Source: Pseudomonas kuykendallii (lineage in GTDB: Bacteria; Pseudomonadota; Gammaproteobacteria; Pseudomonadales; Pseudomonadaceae). From it: a DNA stretch of 64,000 nucleotides. The DNA is taken from positions 928,260-992,259 of the forward strand of contig NZ_FNNU01000001.1 of the NCBI RefSeq assembly GCF_900106975.1, read 5' to 3'. A program made the position numbers and the translations under genes. Of the stretch, positions 58,174 through 64,000 are shown one piece after another. Under the pieces are notes generated by a model. It was not told the origin of the DNA, did not search any database, and was given only the letters and a program-made list of their open reading frames with translations. Positions within the stretch are counted from its first letter, which is position 1; the number at the start of each line of letters is the position of its first letter.

Positions 58174-58376
58174 TGGACACCGCTTCGCTGCTCTGGGGGC
58201 TGCTGTTCAGCGCCTTCGGCTTCGCCTATTTCGTCTACGGCAAGAAGCAGGGCAAGGCGGTGCCGCTGCTCTGCGGCATCGCGCTGATGGTCTTCCCCTA
58301 TTTTGTCGACAGCGACCTGCTGCTGGCCGGCATCGGTCTGACATTGCTGGCGGTGCCGTTGGTCGTTCGCGGCTGA
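58173..58376 (+). CDS. Small membrane protein (67 aa)
   Basis: Two to three hydrophobic helices: LLWGLLFSAFGFAYFVYGKKQGKAVPLLCGIALMVFPYFV and DLLLAGIGLTLLAVPLVV. Conserved-looking small Pseudomonas membrane protein, often annotated as 'amino acid transport protein' without evidence. Coupled to the preceding gene. Confidence 0.75.
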   Translation: MDTASLLWGLLFSAFGFAYFVYGKKQGKAVPLLCGIALMVFPYFVDSDLLLAGIGLTLLAVPLVVRG

Positions 58377-58380
58377 GGCG

Positions 58381-58563
58381 CTAGCCGCCGCGTTCGCGGG
58401 TGGGGCGCAGGGCCAGGCAGCCGAGCAACGCCGGAACACCGAGGCCGAGCCAGGCTATCGCGTCCCACACACCGTCGCCGAGCAGTGCGCAGAACAGGCC
58501 GATGGCGCTGCCCAGGCCGATCAGCGCGGGCAGGGCGAAGGTCGAGCGACGCAGGCGCTTCAT
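58381..58563 (-). CDS. Small membrane protein (60 aa) of the iron-uptake unit
   Basis: Two hydrophobic helices (FALPALIGLGSAIGLFCALLG and AIAWLGLGVPALLGCLAL). The ATG at 58563 overlaps the stop of the PepSY gene as ATGA, so it belongs to that operon. Similar small membrane proteins follow PepSY genes at siderophore-receptor loci. Function unknown. Confidence 0.72.
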   Translation of the reverse strand: MKRLRRSTFALPALIGLGSAIGLFCALLGDGVWDAIAWLGLGVPALLGCLALRPTRERGG

Positions 58564-59690
58564 GCGTCCGCCCCGGCCGTTCGCGGACTGCCCATGGGCA
58601 CGCGGCGGCGCACCCACCAGAGGTACAGGCCGCTGCCGAGGACGATGATCGTCAGCACGTCCAGTACGGCCCACAGCACCTTCATCGGCATGCCGCCGTA
58701 GTCGCCGAAATGCAGCGGCTGCGACATGCCCAGCGCATCCATGTACCAGGGCCGCGCGACCACCGCGGTGACGCCAAGGGTCTGCGCATCGATCAGCACC
58801 GGGGTGAACAGGTGCGAGGTCAGCGGCGTGTTGCCGTTCATGAACACCGTGTAGTGGTGCTCACTGGAGAACCGTGTGCCGGGGAAGGCGATGAAGTCCG
58901 GCTGGCTGTCGGGCGCCGCCGTGCGGGCGATCTCCAGCAGCCGGCTGGCCGGCGCGCGTTCGCCGAGCGGCGGGGCGTTGCGGTAGGGCGCCAGCATCGC
59001 GGTCAGCGCGTCCTGCCGCCAGGCCGCGATCAGCAGGTCGGCGCAGGCGCTGATCACCCCGGTGACGCCGACCGCCAGCGCCCAGACCAGGGTGACGATG
59101 CCGATTAGGTTGTGCAGGTCCAGCCAGCGCAGGCGGGTGGACCTGTCGCGGCGCACCTGGGCGAACCGCTGGCGGCGCATGAAGGGTGCGTAGAGCACGA
59201 CGCCGGAGATGAGGGCGACGATGAACAGCAGCCCCATGAACGCCAGCAGCAGCTTGCCCGGCAGCCCGGCGAACAGGTCGACGTGCAGGCGAAGGATGAA
59301 CAGCATCAGGCCGCCATTCGCCGAAGGCATTTCCAGGGCCTCGCCGCTGCGCGCATCGAGCAGGAAGGTGTGCGATTCGTTCGGGTCGCTGCCGGCCGTG
59401 GCCGCGCTGATCGCCATCACCGCGTCGGGCTCGTCGTCTTCCCAGGCGAGGTACTGCACCACCTCGCCGGGCCGGTGCGCCTCGGCGGCCCGTACCAGTC
59501 GCTGCAGGTCCAGGTGCGGTGTATCCGCCGGCAGCTCGCGCAGCGTGGGCGCATCGCCGAGCAGGTGGTCGATCTCGTGGTGGAAGATCAGCGGCAGGCC
59601 GGTCAGCGCCAGCATCAGCAGGAACAGCGTGCAGACCAGGCTGCTCCAGGTGTGGACGAAGGACCAGCGGCGGATTGTCTTGGCGTGCAT
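58560..59690 (-). CDS. PepSY-associated transmembrane protein (iron-uptake type)
   Basis: A 376-residue inner-membrane protein with about four helices: near residues 15-35, 145-168, 195-220 and 340-362. PepSY-TM signatures include RRWSFVHTWSSLVCTLFLLMLALTGLPLIFHHEID, and His residues in RLHVDLFAGLPG and WLDLHNLIG could bind heme or metal. FoxB-like proteins of this class help release iron from imported ferric siderophores in P. aeruginosa. Lies 70 bases downstream of the receptor gene. Confidence 0.88.
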   Translation of the reverse strand: MHAKTIRRWSFVHTWSSLVCTLFLLMLALTGLPLIFHHEIDHLLGDAPTLRELPADTPHLDLQRLVRAAEAHRPGEVVQYLAWEDDEPDAVMAISAATAGSDPNESHTFLLDARSGEALEMPSANGGLMLFILRLHVDLFAGLPGKLLLAFMGLLFIVALISGVVLYAPFMRRQRFAQVRRDRSTRLRWLDLHNLIGIVTLVWALAVGVTGVISACADLLIAAWRQDALTAMLAPYRNAPPLGERAPASRLLEIARTAAPDSQPDFIAFPGTRFSSEHHYTVFMNGNTPLTSHLFTPVLIDAQTLGVTAVVARPWYMDALGMSQPLHFGDYGGMPMKVLWAVLDVLTIIVLGSGLYLWWVRRRVPMGSPRTAGADA

Positions 59691-59760
59691 CGGGGATTCC
59701 GTGGAAAACGCCGGAGCCGGCTCCCGGAGCGGCTCGCGCGCGAAGCGGGGCAGCGGCGGT

Positions 59761-62178
59761 TCAGAACTCCATTTCCGCCGAGAAGGTCAGGGTGCGCGGA
59801 TCGCCCAGGTAGTAGCTGTTCAACCAATAGGACTTGTCCGCCAGGTTGCTGACGTTGGTGCGCAGGGTCAGCTTGTTGTCCGCCACCGGCATGCTGTAGC
59901 GCGCGCCGAAGTCGAAGGTGGTAAAGGACGGCAGGCTGTGGTCGTTGGCCTCGTCGCTGTATTGCTTGCCGGTGTAGTAGGCGCCGCCGGTGAAGGCGAA
60001 GCCGGGCAGGGCGTCGAGGTCGTACTCGGCATAGACCTTGGCCAGTTGCGAGGCCACGTTGGTCGGCTTGTTGCCGTCGTTCGCCGCCACGTTGGACTTC
60101 TTCACCTGCGGGTCGAGCAGGGTGAGGCCGCCGACCAGGGTCAGGTTGGAGGTCACCCTGCCGGTCACGCCGAATTCCAGCCCGGTGTTTTCCTGGCGGC
60201 CGTTAGGCGTGTAGACGAAGTTGGTGATGTAGTTGGGCTTGTCGATGTTGAACAGCGCCACGGTGAACAGCGCATCGCCCCAGGTGGCCTTGGCGCCGAT
60301 TTCGTACTGCTCGCTGACTTCCGGCGGCAGGGCGATGGAGCGGCCGTTGAGGGTCGTGGCGCCACCGGCTTCCAGGCCTTCGATGTAGGTCGCATAGGTG
60401 GTCAGCCAGGGCAGCGGTTTGAAGATCAGCGAATAGTTCGGCGAGGTCTTGGTCTTGGCGTAGGTGCTCACCCCGCTGCCGTAGACGAAGTCGTTGGTGA
60501 AGGTGTCGATCTTGCTGTGGGTGAAACCGACGATCGTCGACCACTGGTCGTTGAAGGTGATGACGTCGCCGATCAGCAGGTTCCGCGTTTCGTTGGTGCT
60601 GTAGAGGTGCTTGTCGCTGTTGCCGATGCTGTAGGACGGCTTGTCGACCTGCGGGGTTTCGTCGAGCGGGATGTCGCCGACCACCGAGAACTGCGGATAG
60701 GACGGGTACGCGTGGTCGATGTGCTGCTTCACGCGGCGCATGTTGCCCTGATAGCCGAACGTCACCTTGTGCCCGATGGCGCCGGTGGCGAACGCCGAGT
60801 CGAGGAACAGGTAGCCGGAGGTCTCGGCGTTGTCCACCGGGGCGTAGGCATACAGCGGCTGCGTGTAGTTGCCCGGTGCCGATACCGGTGGCGAGGTGCT
60901 GTAGATGGTCGGGCCGGTGTAGGTGTATTCCTGGGTGTACTCGGTGTAGGCGAGCGCACCGCGCAGGCTGAAGATATCGTTCAGGCGCCAGTTGAAGCGG
61001 CTGCCGACGCGGTCGCTTTCCGAGTCCGAGAACGCCCACTTCTGGCTGTAGAGCCGGTCGTTGTCCAGGTCGTCCGCATCCGGGCGGCGAGCGCCGTCCT
61101 GGACGAACCAGTAGCTGCTCAGGCCGCGCGTCTCGCTCTTCTTGTGCGAGGCGTCGAACTGGATCTGCAGGTCGTCGCTGAGGTTCCAGTCCAGCGCCAG
61201 GCTGACCATCTCGCGGCGGCGCTTCTGCAGGTCGATGGCGGTTTCGCCATCCTGGGTCAGCACATTGAGGCGATAGGCGAACCGGCCTTCGGTGTCGATC
61301 GGGCCGCCGAAGTCGCCGTGCAGGTAGTAGTTCTCGCCGCCGGCGTTGCCCAGGGTGACGCTGTTGTAGCGCTCGGCCGTCGGCCGCTTGAGCACGTAGT
61401 TGACCAGTCCGCCGGGGTTGCCGGGGCCGTAGAGGAAGCCGGAGAGGCCGGTGAGGACCTCGATCTGCTCCATCTCCTCGACGAAGTTGTTGCTGTCGGA
61501 ATCGGTACTGAAGCGCAGACCGTCGGTGGCCACGTTCAGGTTACCGGCGCTGCTGAAGCCACGGATCGCTACGGCGCTGGCGTAGCCGGCGTTCTTCGGC
61601 GAGTAGAGCTGGGTGAACGGGTTGCGCTTGAAGACGTCGTCGGTGGAGGTCGTCTGGGTGTTGCGCAACTGGTCGCTGGACACGACGCTGATCGAATACG
61701 GCGTGTCCTGCAGGCTCATGCCGCCCAGCGCGCCGACGTTCTTCGCGGCGTCAACGCGGTAGCCGGCGGCCGCGCTGCCGTCGACGGGCGCCGCGGCGCT
61801 CGCGGTGACGCTGGATTCGGAAAGCAGCATGGCGCCGCTCTGCTGCACCTCGTCGAGGCTGTAGACGCCGGCGGCGTTGCGCTGCAGTTGCAGGCCGGTG
61901 CCGCGCAGGGCCTCGCGCAGGGCGTCCTGGGCGTCGAACGAACCGCGCACCGGGTTGGACGTGCGGCCGGCGGCCAGCGCCGGGTCGATGCTCAGCGTCA
62001 GCCCGGCCTCGGCGGCGATGCGGTTGAGGGTGTTGGCCAGGGACGCGGACGGCAACTGGTAGTCGCGCACGTCGCTGCGGCTGGCGGCTTCCTGGGCCAG
62101 CGCGCTACTCCAGGGTTGGCTGGCGAGCAGGGCGGCGACCAGCAGGCTGGGACGGAAAAGGGTTTTCGAGGCGGACAT
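59761..62178 (-). CDS. TonB-dependent ferric siderophore receptor with signalling domain
   Basis: An 805-residue outer-membrane receptor: signal peptide (about 1-28), N-terminal STN secretin/TonB signalling domain (about 38-90, YQLPSASLANTLNRIAAEAGLTLSIDP), plug domain (DTPYSISVVSSDQL ... LSGFLYGPGNPGGLVNYVLKRP) and a C-terminal beta-barrel ending in aromatic EMEF. The STN domain signals through the FecR-like protein upstream. Gene order (sigma, FecR, receptor, PepSY) is like the P. aeruginosa fox locus, but ligand is not proven. AGGAGCC precedes the ATG at 62178. Confidence 0.94.
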   Translation of the reverse strand: MSASKTLFRPSLLVAALLASQPWSSALAQEAASRSDVRDYQLPSASLANTLNRIAAEAGLTLSIDPALAAGRTSNPVRGSFDAQDALREALRGTGLQLQRNAAGVYSLDEVQQSGAMLLSESSVTASAAAPVDGSAAAGYRVDAAKNVGALGGMSLQDTPYSISVVSSDQLRNTQTTSTDDVFKRNPFTQLYSPKNAGYASAVAIRGFSSAGNLNVATDGLRFSTDSDSNNFVEEMEQIEVLTGLSGFLYGPGNPGGLVNYVLKRPTAERYNSVTLGNAGGENYYLHGDFGGPIDTEGRFAYRLNVLTQDGETAIDLQKRRREMVSLALDWNLSDDLQIQFDASHKKSETRGLSSYWFVQDGARRPDADDLDNDRLYSQKWAFSDSESDRVGSRFNWRLNDIFSLRGALAYTEYTQEYTYTGPTIYSTSPPVSAPGNYTQPLYAYAPVDNAETSGYLFLDSAFATGAIGHKVTFGYQGNMRRVKQHIDHAYPSYPQFSVVGDIPLDETPQVDKPSYSIGNSDKHLYSTNETRNLLIGDVITFNDQWSTIVGFTHSKIDTFTNDFVYGSGVSTYAKTKTSPNYSLIFKPLPWLTTYATYIEGLEAGGATTLNGRSIALPPEVSEQYEIGAKATWGDALFTVALFNIDKPNYITNFVYTPNGRQENTGLEFGVTGRVTSNLTLVGGLTLLDPQVKKSNVAANDGNKPTNVASQLAKVYAEYDLDALPGFAFTGGAYYTGKQYSDEANDHSLPSFTTFDFGARYSMPVADNKLTLRTNVSNLADKSYWLNSYYLGDPRTLTFSAEMEF

Positions 62179-62283
62179 TCGGGAATGGCTCCTGGACAAG
62201 AATGAATCTCAATGTCCCTTTGCCGAAGCAAAATCGAAAAGTGATAGGGCGCGGCGAAAATATTTCCGCCGGCGCCATTCCCG

Positions 62284-63258
62284 TCACTGCTCCTTGGTCG
62301 CCGCCGGCACCACCGTCACCCACCAGTCGGTGTGCCGTTCGATGCCCACCGGCAGGCTCGGCGGCAGCGCGGCGAGGGCCAGGTCGCTGTCGTTCAGCGG
62401 GAAGCTGCCGGTGATGCGCAGGTCCGCCAGGCGCGGGTCGAGGCCGAGATGACCGCGCCGGTATTCGCCCAGGCGCTCGATCAGTTGGCCCAGCGGCATG
62501 TCCTCCACCACCAGCATGCCGCGGCTCCAGGCGTCGGCGGCGACCGGCGCGGGCTGGCTGGCGCCGAGCCCGTCGCCGCGCATCAGCACCTGTTGTCCTT
62601 CGCCGATGATGCGTTCCTCGTCGCCCCGTTCCGGGTGCGCGGCGACGGCCGACTTCAGCACGATCAGGCGCGTGCCTTCGGGTTCGCGACGGACCAGGAA
62701 GCGTGTGCCGAGGGCGCGCAGATCGCCCTCGGCGGTCTGCACGATGAACGGGCGCGGGTCGCCGTGCGCGGTTTCCACCAGCATCTCGCCGCCGCGCAGG
62801 ATCACCCGTCGCTCGCGGGCGTCGAAGGCGATATCCAGCGCGCTGCGGCTGTTCAGGCGGATTCGCGTGTGGTCGGGCAGCTCGACGTCGCGCTGTTCGC
62901 CGCTGGCGGTGACTTCATCGGCCAGCCAGTCGCTCAGCGGGCGTTGCTGCTGGAGCAGGCCGAGCGTCAGCCCGACCATCAGCAGCAGGCCTAGGGTCGT
63001 GCCGCCGAGCCGGCGCAGGCGCCGCCGCACTTCGCCTTCGGCGCGCTGCAGCGCGCGCCGCGCGGGGCCCGACGCGGCGCCGTGCAACTGCTGGTCGATG
63101 CCGCCCAGCTGCGCCCAGGCGCGCGCGTTGTCCGGATGCGCGGCGTGCCAGCGGGCGAACGCCTGCTGCTGGCCGTCGTCATCGCCGGCGCCGAGGTTCA
63201 GTTGCCAGGCGATGGCCTCGTCGAGGACGCGCGCGCTGACCGGGCGGGTATCGATCAT
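62284..63258 (-). CDS. FecR-family anti-sigma regulator
   Basis: A 324-residue cell-surface signalling protein: cytoplasmic N-terminal sigma-binding part (about 1-80, AIAWQLNLGAGDDDGQQQAFARWHAAHPDNARAWAQL), one membrane helix (about 86-105), a FecR domain (LNSRSALDIAFDARERRVILRGGEMLVETAHGDPRPFIVQT) and a C-terminal receptor-contact region. It passes the receptor signal to the sigma factor. Coupled to the sigma gene by ATGA. Confidence 0.93.
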   Translation of the reverse strand: MIDTRPVSARVLDEAIAWQLNLGAGDDDGQQQAFARWHAAHPDNARAWAQLGGIDQQLHGAASGPARRALQRAEGEVRRRLRRLGGTTLGLLLMVGLTLGLLQQQRPLSDWLADEVTASGEQRDVELPDHTRIRLNSRSALDIAFDARERRVILRGGEMLVETAHGDPRPFIVQTAEGDLRALGTRFLVRREPEGTRLIVLKSAVAAHPERGDEERIIGEGQQVLMRGDGLGASQPAPVAADAWSRGMLVVEDMPLGQLIERLGEYRRGHLGLDPRLADLRITGSFPLNDSDLALAALPPSLPVGIERHTDWWVTVVPAATKEQ

Positions 63259-63773
63259 GTCGGTTCGCCGTAGAGCGCGATGTAGCACTGGCGCAGGCCC
63301 TGGGCCAGGTACTGGCGCACGCGTGGCACCGAGACGCCGAGGCGCTCGGCGATCTCGGCGTGGCTCATGCCGTCGAGGCGGCTGTGCAGGAAGGCGGCGC
63401 GGGCGCGGGTCGACAACGTGGCGAGCAGGCGCTCGACCTCACGCAGCGTCTGCAGTATCTGCAACTGCTCTTCGGCGCTGGGCTGCAGGTCCTCGGGTTG
63501 GGCGGCGAGTTCGTCCAGATAGGCGCGTTCCAGCGCGCTGCGCCGGAAGTGGTCGATCAGCAGGCCCTTGGCGATGGTGCGCAGCAGCGCGCGCGGCTCG
63601 CGCGGCGCTTGCAGGTCCTGGCGGGCGAGCAGGCGCAGGAAGGTGTCCTGGCTGAGGTCCTCGGCGCGCTGCGGGCAGTTGAGGCTACGCCGCAACCAGG
63701 CGAGCAGCCAGTCGCGATGACCGCGATACAGCAGTCCGACCACCTCGTGGTTCGGCGATTGCCCGGTCGACAC
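63255..63773 (-). CDS. ECF-family RNA polymerase sigma factor (FecI type)
   Basis: A 172-residue iron-starvation sigma factor: region 2 with QRAEDLSQDTFLRLLARQ and region 4 with LDGMSHAEIAERLGVSVPRVRQYLAQGL. Starts with GTG at 63773 after GGAGG. First gene of the operon with FecR, and should direct transcription of the downstream receptor. Confidence 0.93.
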   Translation of the reverse strand: MSTGQSPNHEVVGLLYRGHRDWLLAWLRRSLNCPQRAEDLSQDTFLRLLARQDLQAPREPRALLRTIAKGLLIDHFRRSALERAYLDELAAQPEDLQPSAEEQLQILQTLREVERLLATLSTRARAAFLHSRLDGMSHAEIAERLGVSVPRVRQYLAQGLRQCYIALYGEPT

Positions 63774-63803
63774 GACCAGCCTCCATTGCGCACGCTGGCC
63801 GCA

Positions 63804-63822
63804 AAACGAGAATTATTCGCAC
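63804..63822. promoter_or_regulatory. Possible Fur box upstream of the sigma factor gene
   Basis: GCGAATAATTCTCGTTT (minus strand) has the A/T-rich GAATAATTC palindrome and partial match to Fur-box repeats. Location 30-50 bases before the sigma gene start fits iron repression. The match is weak by eye. Confidence 0.3.
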
Positions 63823-63872
63823 ATGATCGCAAATGTCGTTGGTGCCCGCAATGCCGGGGTATGCCGGTCGGA

Positions 63873-64000
63873 TTAGAGGGATTGCGCGCGCTGCCGGCGG
63901 CGCCAGCCGGCCAGGCGCTCTTCCAGCGCGGCGAAACTGTCCATGCCCTGGCGCCGCGCGTGGCTGAACAGGATCAGCGCCAGTTCCGCGGTGGCCAGGG
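63873..64000 (-). CDS. C-terminal end of an unidentified gene
   Basis: The last 41 codons of a minus-strand frame ending with TAA: LATAELALILFSHARRQGM, then a Met-Asp-Ser-Phe segment and a basic tail (WRRRQRAQSL). The codon use and continuous frame suggest a real gene that starts beyond the window. Family not recognised. Confidence 0.5.
   Translation of the reverse strand, partial: LATAELALILFSHARRQGMDSFAALEERLAGWRRRQRAQSL

Noticed and set aside
59209-62205. 998-codon plus-strand ORF opposite the TonB-dependent receptor
   Set aside because: It is a shadow of the receptor gene, rich in Gly/Val/Arg/Gln and without domains.

Overview
This is a GC-rich chromosomal window from a Pseudomonas. Gene content and order match the P. 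aeruginosa group closely: pilU, pyrC'-pyrB-pyrR-ruvX-algH-tonB-gshB, then pilGHIJK-chpABC run in the same order as in P. aeruginosa. The missing chpD/chpE and the different neighbours point to a related species rather than P. aeruginosa itself (inference). I see no tRNA, rRNA, CRISPR array, prophage or intact insertion sequence.

Layout. 1-4250: the 3' part of pilU, then a minus-strand pair (radical SAM-HhH protein and a DUF4130-UdgX fusion) behind a perfect LexA box, with a TM2-domain gene reading the other way. 4264-10175: a minus-strand block for pyrimidine synthesis (pyrC', pyrB, pyrR), ruvX, algH, a TonB-family gene and gshB. 10423-24267: the Pil-Chp chemosensory operon that controls type IV pili, dominated by the 2612-residue ChpA with six Hpt-type sites, one Ser variant and a CheA core. 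24296-30050: rimB-rimK, hslR, a PAP2 phosphatase, hslO and pckA. 30099-38780: a mixed region with an internally deleted nitroreductase, a RecQ helicase, a Tat-exported aldo/keto reductase, a nucleotide-exchanger-like MFS protein, a CHAD protein, an intact nitroreductase, an HPF/RaiA-like factor and two tandem paralogous membrane proteins of unknown function.

39137-43846 is an acyl-CoA oxidation operon (3-hydroxyacyl-CoA dehydrogenase, acyl-CoA dehydrogenase, iron alcohol dehydrogenase, hotdog thioesterase). 43924-48348 holds TerC, a small secreted protein, a cluster of DnaA-box-like 9-mers, an overlapping NIPSNAP/VOC/threonine-aldolase operon, a TraX-like protein and a small periplasmic Cys protein. 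48445-51608 is fdhD plus an FdhF/YdeP molybdo-oxidoreductase. 51870-57709 has a GNAT, an acyltransferase, an HD-GYP phosphodiesterase, an exported retropepsin-like protein, a chemoreceptor and a 31-codon membrane peptide. 57919-63773 ends with small membrane proteins and an iron-uptake module (ECF sigma, FecR, TonB-dependent receptor, PepSY protein). A last minus-strand gene runs off the window.

Many neighbouring genes are joined by 4-base ATGA overlaps, so translational coupling is common here. The most promising little-described unit is the SOS-boxed radical SAM/UdgX pair at 1021-3724. Next are the tandem unknown membrane paralogs at 37523-38780 and the DnaA-box cluster at 44996-45246.
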